A DNA stretch of 25,806 nt from Candidatus Kuenenbacteria bacterium GW2011_GWA2_42_15 (GTDB taxonomy: Bacteria > Patescibacteriota > Patescibacteriia > UBA2196 > GWA2-42-15). Positions 5,273 to 13,262 of this stretch are shown one piece after another. The DNA lies in the NCBI GenBank assembly GCA_000998185.1, contig LCCW01000012.1, forward strand, positions 1,619 to 27,424, written 5' to 3'. Positions within the stretch are counted from its first letter, which is position 1, and every line of letters starts with the position of its first letter. The notes beneath the pieces are model-generated. The model ran no database searches. It was not told the origin of the DNA and saw only the letters and a program-made list of their open reading frames with translations. The translations under genes and the position numbers were made by a program.

Positions 5273-7847
5273 TTCCTCCCAATGAAAAAAATTTCTGCAA
5301 AGTAATGTGCATTGTTTTACCGTAGCTGAAAACCGCGTTGCCTCTTGTCGGCACTTTTAAAATAAAATTTAAATAATACTGATACGGACAGGTTTCAAAA
5401 GCCTTGAGCTGCGAGTAAGAAAAAAATTTGGGTAATCCGTCCCCCAATTTTCCGTGACCATTTTTCCCGTTCGGTGAGGGGGGATAATCCGTAATCCCTG
5501 CCTCGCCCTGCCTACCCTGCCTACCGGCAGGCAGGCGGGCGGGCAGGCGGGCAGGCAGGCATAATCCGTAATTTTTTTTATTATCCTCTGATGTTTTTGC
5601 GTTTTCCGTGCTTTCTGTGTTTCTGTGCTTTTGTGTTTTCTGTGCTTTTGTGTTTTCTGTGCTTTTTGTGATTTTAATTTCATAAATAAATCTTGATGGC
5701 TTCTTTTTGGTTTTGCCCCCGTAATTTTCCGCATTGGCCAAATACAAGCCTCTTTTGGCCCTGGTCATCGCCACATAAAACAGTCTTCTTTCTTCCTGCA
5801 GATGAATGTCGCCCGCGGGAATAATTTCTTTTACCAGTTCATCCGGTATCTCAATCGGATCTTTGCGCTCCAAAGACGGGAATCTCTTGTCCGCCAAATT
5901 CACCACGAAAACATATTTAAACTCCAAACCCTTGGCCGTGTGCACCGTCATAATCTTGACCGCTTCCGGCCCTTCTTCCAAATCCTTGGACAGATCGCCC
6001 TGCTCGCCGGATTCCATTTCCCAATCTACCAATTGGATAAAAGAGCTGATTGAATCGTCGTTCGTCCGCCGCGCGAATTCTTCCATTCTTTTTAATAAAC
6101 TATTCAAATAACCAAAAGCCTTATGGTCGTTCTTTTTTAATAAATAGTCGCTGTAGCCAAAATCTTCCATAAATTTCAGAATCACCTCCTTGACGCTTTT
6201 CTCTTTAGCCAAACTGGCATGTTTTTCCAAAAACGACAAAATTTTAGCCGCTTTTCTTTTAGTTTCGTCTTCTATTTTATTTAAAATGTTAATCTGTTTT
6301 AATGTCTCAAAAATAGAATAGGCCTTGCGATCGGCAAACCGGCTGATTTCCATCAGGTCTTCCACTCTGATTTTTATCATGGGCAGATTTAAAATCCGCC
6401 ACATGGCCATTGACTCATGGTAATTATCCAAAAGTTTCAGATACGCCAGAATGTCCCTGACCACCTCTTTACCGTAAAGCCCCTTGGAAGCGACAAAATT
6501 AAAAGGCGCTTCGGCCTCGGACAGCCCGGCGATAAAAGCTTCAGCCTGATTGTTGGCCCTGACCAGAATCGCAAAATCATTCCAGCTCAATTCCAGATCG
6601 TTGTTTTTTAAATCAATTATTTTATTAACTACCCATTCTACTTCCCCACTCTCATCCTTGGCCTGATAATATTCTATCTCTCCCTCACCTTCTATTTGCG
6701 CATCCAATTTTTTCGTCAATTCATTACTTTTGCCTTTTGCCTTTTGCCTTTTTAATTTTATCTCCAATCTTTCCGGATTATTCAGCTGGATAAAGCCGTA
6801 GGCCAAATCCAAAATGTTCTGGCTGGAGCGGTAATTTTTAGTCAAAAACACTTCAGCCGCCTCTGGATAATTTTCTTTAAAATGCAAAATATTACTCATT
6901 GACGCGCCCCTGAAAGCGTAGATTGACTGGTCGTCGTCGCCCACCACCGTCAAATTTTTTTTCTCTCCGGCCAAAAGTTTGACCAGTTCGTACTGGCTGA
7001 AATTGGTATCCTGAAATTCATCCACTAAAATATATTTGAATTGCTCTTGATATTTTTTTAAAATCTTCAGCCGCGTCCGAAACAGTTTCAAAGTATAATT
7101 TATCAGATCGCCAAAGTCCAAAGTATTATTATCCAAAAGCAACTGCTGGTAAATATGATAAGCATTCGCCACTTCTTCCAGCCGTTTTATTTCGCTCTCG
7201 TCTTTCCTTTCCTCCTTTTGCCCATTATCTTTTTCTGTCCCTTCCTTCGCGTCTTTTGCCTTTTGCCTTTTGCCTTTTGCCTTTCCCCCGCTCGCTTCCA
7301 TTCCATCTAAATTCACCCTCAAATTTTCAGTATATTTTAGATAGTCTTCCGGCCAGATCTCCTCATCTTTGCACCGAGAAAAATGTTTTACCAGCGCGTG
7401 GATAAACTTTGTCGGGTTGCCCAGCGGCCGATAATAATCAAGATTGAATTTTTCCAAGTTGGCACGCACCAGTAGCCACTGCTCGGTCTGGGTTAATAAT
7501 CTAAAATCATTCGGCACGCCAATGTCCAAAGCGTGAGTATGTAAAATCCGCTCGCTAAAAGCATGAAAAGTCATCACCCATAAATCCGTATAACCATAAG
7601 GTAATGCTTTATCCACCCGCTCTTCCATCTCACCGGCGGCTTTATCCGTAAAAGTCAGGGCCAGAATTTCCTCCGGCTTGGCCAGCTCTTCCTCAATCAG
7701 CCAGGCAATTCTTTCAGTTATCACGGTTGTTTTGCCCGTCCCAGCGCCGGCCACGATTAAAAGCGGGCCGTCTTGATGGGTAACGGCCTGTTTTTGCTCC
7801 TTGTTTAATCGTCCCAAATTGGCTATTTTTTGTTCATTTTTTATCAT
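5241..7847 (-). CDS. UvrD/PcrA-type superfamily 1 DNA helicase (main part of a frameshifted helicase-nuclease)
   Basis: 868 residues from the ATG at 7847. It is a 3'-5' DNA helicase for repair or recombination. Motifs in order: Q motif LNKEQKQAV, Walker A GAGTGKTT (34-41), Ia TFTDKAAGEM, motif II VDEFQDTN (275-282), motif III GDDDQSIYAFRG, motif IV LTKNYRSS, motif V TVHTAKGLEFKYVFV, motif VI RRLFYVAMTRAKRGLYL. The end (FSYSQLKAFETCPYQYYLNF) opens a RecB-like nuclease domain that continues in another frame at 4739-5272. Three low-complexity inserts are visible: residues about 186-218 and 365-375, both containing KRQKAKGK-type sequence from TTTTGCC heptamers, and a roughly 80-residue insert after motif VI built from TGTG-rich and GC-palindrome DNA. 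A TACAAT box lies upstream. No strong SD. Confidence 0.95.
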   Translation of the reverse strand: MIKNEQKIANLGRLNKEQKQAVTHQDGPLLIVAGAGTGKTTVITERIAWLIEEELAKPEEILALTFTDKAAGEMEERVDKALPYGYTDLWVMTFHAFSERILHTHALDIGVPNDFRLLTQTEQWLLVRANLEKFNLDYYRPLGNPTKFIHALVKHFSRCKDEEIWPEDYLKYTENLRVNLDGMEASGGKAKGKRQKAKDAKEGTEKDNGQKEERKDESEIKRLEEVANAYHIYQQLLLDNNTLDFGDLINYTLKLFRTRLKILKKYQEQFKYILVDEFQDTNFSQYELVKLLAGEKKNLTVVGDDDQSIYAFRGASMSNILHFKENYPEAAEVFLTKNYRSSQNILDLAYGFIQLNNPERLEIKLKRQKAKGKSNELTKKLDAQIEGEGEIEYYQAKDESGEVEWVVNKIIDLKNNDLELSWNDFAILVRANNQAEAFIAGLSEAEAPFNFVASKGLYGKEVVRDILAYLKLLDNYHESMAMWRILNLPMIKIRVEDLMEISRFADRKAYSIFETLKQINILNKIEDETKRKAAKILSFLEKHASLAKEKSVKEVILKFMEDFGYSDYLLKKNDHKAFGYLNSLLKRMEEFARRTNDDSISSFIQLVDWEMESGEQGDLSKDLEEGPEAVKIMTVHTAKGLEFKYVFVVNLADKRFPSLERKDPIEIPDELVKEIIPAGDIHLQEERRLFYVAMTRAKRGLYLANAENYGGKTKKKPSRFIYEIKITKSTENTKAQKTQKHRNTESTENAKTSEDNKKNYGLCLPARLPARLPAGRQGRQGEAGITDYPPSPNGKNGHGKLGDGLPKFFSYSQLKAFETCPYQYYLNFILKVPTRGNAVFSYGKTMHITLQKFFSLGGIAENLQGVVD
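5484..5572. repeat. GC-rich palindromic element bounded by 12-base direct repeats, inside the helicase ORF
   Basis: The 12-mer ATAATCCGTAAT occurs at 5484-5495 and again at 5561-5572. Between them are 65 bases of almost pure G/C made of CCTGCC and GGCAGG words able to fold on themselves (for example CTGCCTACCGGCAG). In the helicase frame it encodes an Arg/Ala/Pro/Gly-rich stretch (LPARLPARLPAGRQGRQG). Related GGCAGGCAGG words occur at 19410-19418 and 21991-22001 outside genes. The flanking repeats look like a target-site duplication but could simply be part of the element. Confidence 0.75.
5590..5680. repeat. TGTG-rich tandem microsatellite inside the helicase ORF
   Basis: An imperfect array with two adjacent perfect copies of the 17-mer TTTTGTGTTTTCTGTGC at 5629-5645 and 5646-5662. 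The identical 17-mer occurs at 17977-17993 in the rpsB-tsf gap, and 16 of its bases at 13236-13251 beside the Clp gene. In the helicase it encodes the Lys/Thr/Gln/Asn-rich stretch around TENTKAQKTQKHRN. Confidence 0.85.
6728..6748. repeat. TTTTGCC heptamer array (3 copies) in the helicase ORF
   Basis: Three perfect tandem copies of TTTTGCC, followed by TTTTTAA. Read on the minus strand they encode KRQKAKGK in the helicase. A second array of the same unit lies in the same gene at 7254-7281. Confidence 0.85.
7254..7281. repeat. TTTTGCC heptamer array (4 copies) in the helicase ORF
   Basis: Four perfect tandem copies of TTTTGCC. On the coding strand they give KAKGKRQKAK within an insert between motifs Ia and II of the helicase. 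Confidence 0.88.
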
Positions 7848-7873
7848 AAAACAAACCTTGTTTTTACCTTTTC

Positions 7874-7902
7874 ATTGTATCACATAAATGGTCATTTCAA
7901 AA
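7874..7902 (-). promoter_or_regulatory. Putative promoter of the helicase gene
   Basis: On the minus strand, TTTTGA (7897-7902) and TACAAT (7874-7879) are 17 bases apart. The -10 box ends 26 bases before the ATG at 7847. The -10 is good, the -35 weak. Only CAAGG in the leader resembles an SD. Confidence 0.45.
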
Positions 7903-8026
7903 TTCTAATTATCCTAAAGGCGGCAATGATAATGCCGCCCTAAATCAATTCTTTTTCCCCTCCGGCAGAGTCTCCCGATAGAGGACTCTGCCGCCAGCCA
8001 ATACAAATCAAATCAACATCAACTCA
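7903..8026. repeat. Intergenic stretch with two perfect hairpins
   Basis: Within the 297-base gap between the helicase and the DUF11 gene there are two strong stem-loops with no gene around them: GGCGGCA/TGCCGCC at 7919-7925 and 7933-7939, and CGGCAGAGTC/GACTCTGCCG at 7963-7972 and 7984-7993. Neither is followed by a T-run on either strand, so they look like dispersed palindromic repeats, not terminators. Confidence 0.6.
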
Positions 8027-8061
8027 AAACCCCGCCCCGAGAAAATCTCGGAGCGGGGTTT
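8027..8061 (-). terminator. Intrinsic terminator of the DUF11 surface-protein gene
   Basis: A 16-pair stem with one mismatch: 8027-8042 pairs with 8046-8061 around an AAA loop. It lies 83 bases past the stop. On the minus strand it ends in GGGGTTTTGAG, a short T-run. The stem has A/T ends on both sides, so it could also act in the other direction. Confidence 0.8.
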
Positions 8062-8097
8062 ATGCCATTCAGTGTTTTTCGCCCTTCGGGCGATCCG

Positions 8098-8142
8098 CCT
8101 TCCGCTTACGGGAATAATCTAGTTGGAAAATTGGCGGACTGT
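8098..8142. repeat. Dispersed 45-base repeat, copy 1
   Basis: Begins CCTTCCGCTTACGGGA and ends near the stop of the DUF11 gene. It matches 17869-17913 with about seven differences including a one-base indel on each side. A small hairpin CGCCC-TTC-GGGCG precedes it at 8080-8092, just as copy 2 is preceded by TCCGCC-TCA-GGCGGA. Confidence 0.8.
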
Positions 8143-8144
8143 AT

Positions 8145-11100
8145 CTATCCAATCACCTCTCCGCAGCTGCACATTCTCAAAATCATTCCAAGTACTATGG
8201 TCAAAGCCGTGGCGAAAAGCGGCGCCAGCCACCAATAACTCCGGCTCTGGCGATTCATTTTAATGACCATAAAATAATATGCGCCAACCGTTAAAACATA
8301 AAATACGATTACTGCGGCCAGCACCCACCAATACCAGCTGTGGCAGATCAGATAAACGACCAAAACCGCCAAGGTGATCAGGATTGGTAAAATAGGGCCA
8401 TATTTCAACTCTGCTTTTTTAATCAGCCAATGGTTGGCAACTAAAGCCAAATAATAACACATCAAAATCAAAGCTAGCGCCCACCAAGATGCCACGCTGC
8501 AAACTAAATAAAGCAAGAGAAACGCGATGATCAGCGCTAAAAACACCGGTAGCATCCAGCCGCTATGGCCTTTAATTATATAATATTCGCCGTTTTCATC
8601 TTGTTTCATTTCTTCTTTTGATTCAAAGAAATAATAAACAAGCAAAGCGCCGAGCTGCGTTAAAATTATCACGAACCACAGCCAGACAGTGCAATTAGCG
8701 CATTTGTCTTCGTCACTCGCCTCGCAAACCTGACAAATGTTTTCTGCTGGATTCATTACAACGGTTGTCGTAGCCGCCGGCGCCACAATCACCGATTGCT
8801 TCGGCTTGGCCGGTTCAACCGTTACTGGTTTTTCCGGCGTTATTTTTTCGCTTACTGTTTCTGTCCAATCAACTGCCTTACTCGCCCGATCAAAAACAAC
8901 TGAAACCCCTGTCTTTGGCGTGCCGCTTGCTTTAGCCGCCACTATAAATTCAAAGGTCTTTTCCTGTCCCACGGCCAGCGCGCTTATTTGCCAAGTGGCT
9001 GTTTCCGTAATCGGGTTATAACTAGCGTAATCAGGCAGCGCGCTCACAAAACCGATTACTCCTGCCGGTATGTCAATTACCATCGTACCATTAACCAAAG
9101 GTGCGTCGCCGGTGTTTTTAATCGTTACCGATTCCTGATATTTATTACCCAAAAATTTTGTTTGCGCAAAGCTGTAAGTTAAATCCACGCTAAATTTGGG
9201 TTCGCCGCCACCGCCTTTGCTAACCGTGGTAGCCGCGGTGGCGGTGTCGGTTTTGACGCCACTGCGAATAATAACATTATTTACCAATTGTTCGCCGTTG
9301 CTTAAATCAGCGGCGTTGGTGGCAACGGTAATATTCAAACTGCCGTTGTCCCCGTTGTTTTTGTTGCCCAAGCTCCAGATAATTTCTCTGGTTGAAGTGG
9401 CGAAAGTGTAATTACCGGTTGCTGAAACAAAAATAACCTTAGCCGGCAAAGTGTCAGTGATAATCACATCGGGTGCGATTTCATTACCAGTCACATTCCA
9501 ATTTAAACCGTAGGTGATGGTTTCACCTGCATTGATGCCAGTCGGTGCTGTTTTGGTAATGAAAACATTGTGATCCGCGCCGCCGCCACCGCCTTTAGTT
9601 ATGGTCGTGGTCGTGCTGTCGCTCGCGCTTTTGGTGCCACTGGTGATCGCGGCATTGTTGATCACCTGATCACCGTTATTGGCGCTGCCAGAAGTGGCAA
9701 CGATTACTTCCAAAGTACTGGAAGCCGTCGGTAAAATATCACCCAGCTGCCAGACAATCTGACGCGTGGTCGTATTGTAATTAAAGCTGCCGGCCGCTGA
9801 AACAAAAGTCACATTGCTGGGCAAGGTATCTGTTAAAACAACATTTTGCGCGGTCTTGTTGCCTAAAACAGACCAGGCTAAATTGAATTTTATATTCTCA
9901 CCAGCCTGCACTTCCGCCGGAGCGCTCTTGTCAAGCGACAGGGCATAATCGTTCAATCCGACTATCGTCGTGGTTGCGCTTGCGCTTGCGGTTTTATTAC
10001 CGCTTGCCATCATAACATTATTAACTAAAACATCACCGCTATTTAATGAATTGCTAATCTTTACCAATAGTTCAATAGTGCCAGTGGCATTGGGAGTAAT
10101 GTCGCCCAAGCTAAAAACGACTGCGTTGCCGTTAAGGCTATAAGTGCCCGACACCTGTCCAACAACATTCAATAAATTAACCCCCTGCGGCAAAGTGTCG
10201 GTAATCGCCACGCTCGGTGCTATGGCTCCGCCGTTAACGCCCCATTCAATGGCGTAAGTTATCTCGTCTCCCGGATTGGCTTCTGCCGGCGCGGTTTTAA
10301 CAATGGTCAGATTATAATCCTGAACTGCTACTGTGGCCTCGGCAGTATCTGTCTTATCGCCGCTTTTAATTGTGGCGTTGTTGACAATTTGGCTGCCGGT
10401 CGTTGGCAGACTGTTAATTTTGACAGTCACTTCCATTTGACCTTGTTGAGGCGGCTGTTGGTCACCCAAATTCCAGGTTAATATCTGGCCGTTCAGGGTA
10501 TAGCCGAATGTGGCTGATACTAAACTGACCTCCACTGGCAAAGTGTCGCTGACCACTACATTTTGAGCCAGCATGTCGCCGGTGACTGACCAGTTTAGGG
10601 TATAAATAACTTCTTCCCCCGCTTGCGCCGTATTTTTGTTTGTATTTTTTTCAATATTCACATTATAAGAAAATGGTGCGACAACCGTAGTCTCTACGCT
10701 GTCTTCACTCGTCTGATTGCCGCTCGCGATCACGACTCTGTTGGCCAAAATCGTGTCGGCTTGATGACCATCGTTGACTAATGCCGTCAAATTAATTGTA
10801 CCGCTTGCGTCTGGCGCAATATCGCCCAAATTCCAACTAACGAATCCGCAAGCGAAAGGCACGCCCGGACCCATACCTCCACCTCCACCATTTGGATTAC
10901 CAATATCAGCCGAGACAAAATCCACCCCGCAAGGCAGATAATCAGTCACGACCACATCATCGGCAGTCATATTTCCGGTTATTGACCAATTTATTTGGTA
11001 GGTCATCTCTTGCCCGGCTATAACTGTCGCCGGCGCTGTTTTGTTTATGTTTAAATTAAAATAAGGAGTCGGCGACACATATACGGTCGTTTCCTCGGTC

Positions 11101-12431
11101 GTACAAACCTTGCCGCCGTTTTCCGCCCAAACGCACACTTGATTAGTTAAGACATCGCCGTTTTCCGCCTGATCGTCAACCGCCACCGTTATTTCCATAG
11201 AGTGCGGCCCGTCGGGAATAAGCTCTGTCCATTGCCACAAAGCGTCTGGCTGACCCAAATCATCCGGCATCGGGTCATATGGCAAATCATAGGAGTGATA
11301 ATGCGGCTCTTCAGGCGTTGAAGACACGAATGTCGTCTGCTCGTCAAAATATTCCGCGAGCATAATACCGGTGCCTACGCAAATGCCGTCACCGATATTT
11401 TCATATTCAATAGTGTAAGTGATTTCTTCACTCGGCTGCACTGGGTTTTTATTGCCAGTTTTCTTAATCACTAAAACGCAATGAGCGTCCATTTCAGTAG
11501 ACTTTGAAGCTGCTACTGAAGCCGTCTCATTGGAGTCTAAGGTGGCAGTGTTGACAATAAAATCAGTGTCATAGATATAACCGTCAACTTTAACCGCCAA
11601 GCTAACTGAACCTAAATCGCCAGCCGCATGATCGCCCAAATTCCAGCTGACGGTTTTGGTTGATGCGTTATAAACACCACCGTCGGTGGCTGAAACAAAA
11701 GTTGTCTTGGCTGGAATCGGATCAGTTAGAACCAAATCAGTTACCGCGTTATCGGCCACTGACCAATTTAATTGATAGGTGATTTCTTCACCCGGTTCGG
11801 CATAATCCGGACCAATTTTGGCTAAAGCAATCTTCGGGCTGTGGCCGCAATTAGGTTGATATAAAGTCAAGAACATAGAGGCGATGGAAACGCTCTCGTT
11901 ATTTGTTTGAAAAGGACCATTCTTAAACTGTGGCTGGCTATCAGCTATCAGGGAATAGTGGTTTATGTAAATTTCATTAACTCCATCATCAAAATAATAA
12001 ACTCCGGCTTCGTCGTCAGAATAAACCGGGTCGGCATTACCCTTGTCCCAGTCTTCTACCACATAATAGTCTCCGGCATTGCCGCTTTTCGGTTTCTGCC
12101 ATTGACCATCGGAATTTTTTATCGTCAAATAATAACTTTCATTAAATTGGGTATTGCCGCTGTCAAAACTGCTCAAAGTTTGCGGACGATAATACCCGGG
12201 AGTTTGAACCTCAACGGTCCCTATTTGTCTAGTCGGCCCGCATCCCCAGTCCGGGTGCAGGATTATTCTGTCTTTATTGCACACTTCCAAATCAGCTCCG
12301 AGCATGTTCACGCTGATTGTGTCAGCGGCTAAAACAGGGCCAACGATTGACAAAGATGTTAATATTGCCACCAAAACCAAGCCTGCATACTGCCATTTTT
12401 TAACCAGCCATCCTGTCATATTATTAGGCAT
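8145..12431 (-). CDS. Secreted, membrane-anchored DUF11-repeat surface protein
   Basis: 1428 residues from the ATG at 12431 (MPNNMTGWLVKKWQYAG). The ORF extends to a TTG at 12458, but ATG is preferred. A signal peptide is clear (KKWQYAGLVLVAILTSLSIV, ending GPVLAADT). Then follow a unique N-terminal domain (about 35-195) and seven DUF11-like beta-sandwich repeats starting near residues 197, 319, 456, 589, 705, 829 and 954, each with a K-x-x-P/N...GE-x-x-x-Y-x-x-x-W pattern, D-x-x-P and a W-x-LGD strand. A more divergent eighth domain starts near 1079. A Pro/Thr/Val linker, a four-Cys cluster (CQVCEASDEDKCANC, near 1232) and about seven hydrophobic spans to the end come next. The repeats are probably extracellular with the C-terminus anchoring the protein. 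It is a single-gene transcript with its own promoter and terminator. Adhesion or envelope role inferred. Confidence 0.93.
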   Translation of the reverse strand: MPNNMTGWLVKKWQYAGLVLVAILTSLSIVGPVLAADTISVNMLGADLEVCNKDRIILHPDWGCGPTRQIGTVEVQTPGYYRPQTLSSFDSGNTQFNESYYLTIKNSDGQWQKPKSGNAGDYYVVEDWDKGNADPVYSDDEAGVYYFDDGVNEIYINHYSLIADSQPQFKNGPFQTNNESVSIASMFLTLYQPNCGHSPKIALAKIGPDYAEPGEEITYQLNWSVADNAVTDLVLTDPIPAKTTFVSATDGGVYNASTKTVSWNLGDHAAGDLGSVSLAVKVDGYIYDTDFIVNTATLDSNETASVAASKSTEMDAHCVLVIKKTGNKNPVQPSEEITYTIEYENIGDGICVGTGIMLAEYFDEQTTFVSSTPEEPHYHSYDLPYDPMPDDLGQPDALWQWTELIPDGPHSMEITVAVDDQAENGDVLTNQVCVWAENGGKVCTTEETTVYVSPTPYFNLNINKTAPATVIAGQEMTYQINWSITGNMTADDVVVTDYLPCGVDFVSADIGNPNGGGGGMGPGVPFACGFVSWNLGDIAPDASGTINLTALVNDGHQADTILANRVVIASGNQTSEDSVETTVVAPFSYNVNIEKNTNKNTAQAGEEVIYTLNWSVTGDMLAQNVVVSDTLPVEVSLVSATFGYTLNGQILTWNLGDQQPPQQGQMEVTVKINSLPTTGSQIVNNATIKSGDKTDTAEATVAVQDYNLTIVKTAPAEANPGDEITYAIEWGVNGGAIAPSVAITDTLPQGVNLLNVVGQVSGTYSLNGNAVVFSLGDITPNATGTIELLVKISNSLNSGDVLVNNVMMASGNKTASASATTTIVGLNDYALSLDKSAPAEVQAGENIKFNLAWSVLGNKTAQNVVLTDTLPSNVTFVSAAGSFNYNTTTRQIVWQLGDILPTASSTLEVIVATSGSANNGDQVINNAAITSGTKSASDSTTTTITKGGGGGADHNVFITKTAPTGINAGETITYGLNWNVTGNEIAPDVIITDTLPAKVIFVSATGNYTFATSTREIIWSLGNKNNGDNGSLNITVATNAADLSNGEQLVNNVIIRSGVKTDTATAATTVSKGGGGEPKFSVDLTYSFAQTKFLGNKYQESVTIKNTGDAPLVNGTMVIDIPAGVIGFVSALPDYASYNPITETATWQISALAVGQEKTFEFIVAAKASGTPKTGVSVVFDRASKAVDWTETVSEKITPEKPVTVEPAKPKQSVIVAPAATTTVVMNPAENICQVCEASDEDKCANCTVWLWFVIILTQLGALLVYYFFESKEEMKQDENGEYYIIKGHSGWMLPVFLALIIAFLLLYLVCSVASWWALALILMCYYLALVANHWLIKKAELKYGPILPILITLAVLVVYLICHSWYWWVLAAVIVFYVLTVGAYYFMVIKMNRQSRSYWWLAPLFATALTIVLGMILRMCSCGEVIG

Positions 12432-12636
12432 ATTGTTAAAAATTAATTTGAAAAACAAAAAAACGACCTGTTAAAAAACCGTTTCTTGTTATTTTTTGTC
12501 TTTGATTTTTATTTAAAAATACCGAAAAAGGGCTATTTTTATTTTTTGATAACATTTATTTTTTCCCTCCGTTTTTTTAGAAGTATTTGCTTGCGATTTA
12601 AGCTTAACGCGCAATTTTTTTTGTTTTAATTAAAAT

Positions 12637-12665
12637 ACCTTAACATAAACATAAAAAAATGTCAA
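12637..12665 (-). promoter_or_regulatory. Promoter of the DUF11 surface-protein gene
   Basis: On the minus strand a perfect TTGACA (12660-12665) is followed after 17 bases by TAAGGT (12637-12642), with TG one base before it (extended -10). Predicted start of transcription is near 12630, giving an A/T-rich leader of about 200 bases with no SD before the ATG at 12431. Confidence 0.7.
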
Positions 12666-12880
12666 CTTTTAAATTTTTACTCATTATGCCACTTTCCTTA
12701 TGTTATAACTATTGCCTAAAACAAAAATCTGCCCTTTTAAGCTAAAGGACAGCCTTTGAAGATAAAATATTAAATTTGTCCGCGCTCACCTTGACATCTT
12801 GACTATTCCCAGAATTTTATGTTTATTCCACTGTTATTCTCTAATATAAGGAATTGCTTTTTTCTACAATCAATCAGCCT

Positions 12881-12935
12881 CTTTTTACTGTCATCCTCGG
12901 GCTTGGCCGTGCGAACGGACAAGACCCGGGGATCC
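12881..12935. repeat. ACTGTCAT...ATCCAG hairpin repeat, copy 1
   Basis: Starts CTTTTTACTGTCATCCTCGG and ends ACCCGGGGATCCAG. The two ends pair as ATCC(T/G)CGGG against CCCG(G)GGAT. The same layout in reverse orientation is at 16204-16322. The lead sequence CTCTTTTTACTGTCA (12879-12893) is repeated exactly at 19383-19397. This general hairpin is widespread in bacterial intergenic DNA. Confidence 0.75.
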
Positions 12936-13051
12936 AGTTGCCGCTAGCTAACGGATTTATCTCTGGATTGCCCCTTCCATTGGTTCAATCGTCCTTCAAT
13001 TGAACCAATCCCTAGTTCCTTGCCTTCTTGTTTTTCCCCACCACCCCCTAC

Positions 13052-13072
13052 CCCCTCCTCAAAGAGGAGGGG
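13052..13072. repeat. Pyrimidine/purine perfect hairpin (CCCCTCCTC/GAGGAGGGG)
   Basis: A 9-base stem with an AAA loop. It belongs by composition to the same group as 3788-3807 and 17090-17111. No T-run follows on the minus strand, so a terminator role for the Clp gene is unlikely. Confidence 0.7.
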
Positions 13073-13094
13073 AAAAATACCGTGCTATTTCTCG

Positions 13095-13205
13095 GTTTCT
13101 TAATCTCTCCTGATTTCTAATTCCTCATTCCTAATTTCTGGTTTCCCTTTATTTCTTAATTTCTCAATTTCTTTATTTCTATTTATTTCTTGTTTTATTG
13201 ATTTC
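13095..13205. repeat. TTTCTTNN / TTCCTAA arrays downstream of the Clp gene
   Basis: A run of 7-base units (TTTCTAA, TTCCTCA, TTCCTAA) followed by 8-base units (TTTCTTAA, TTTCTCAA, TTTCTTTA). The 8-base units match the arrays in pheS (TTTCTTGA) and before prfA (TTTCTTGT) at six of eight positions. Confidence 0.7.
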
Positions 13206-13262
13206 TTTTGTTCCCCTTGTTCCTTGTTGATTGTATTTTGTGTTTTCTGTGTTTGTTGCGCC

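Larger units (their letters stand above)
12666..13262. other. Repeat-rich gap with no gene seen
   Basis: Together with the leader at 12432-12636 this makes an 830-base stretch without a convincing gene. It holds an imperfect hairpin (CTGCCCTTT/AAAGGACAG near 12730-12753), a TTGACA at 12792-12797 with no convincing -10, a hairpin element at 12881-12935, a perfect hairpin at 13052-13072, and TTTCTT-type arrays up to the end of the Clp gene. A 14-codon ORF (ATG near 12693, minus) is too short to support. Confidence 0.7.

Noticed and set aside
5285..5291. Programmed frameshift in the helicase
   Set aside because: The join needs a +1 shift (skip of one base), whereas the usual slippery run gives -1; there is no following structure or SD-like stimulator that I can see. 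Left as error or mutation.
5369..5734. 121-codon minus-strand ORF rich in Lys/Gln/Thr
   Set aside because: An alternative frame of the helicase insert made of the same repeat DNA.
12432..12458. TTG start for the DUF11 protein
   Set aside because: An ATG nine codons later gives a proper signal peptide; the TTG has no SD.
12792..12830. Plus-strand promoter TTGACA in the large gap
   Set aside because: No acceptable -10 at 16-18 bases and no gene follows.
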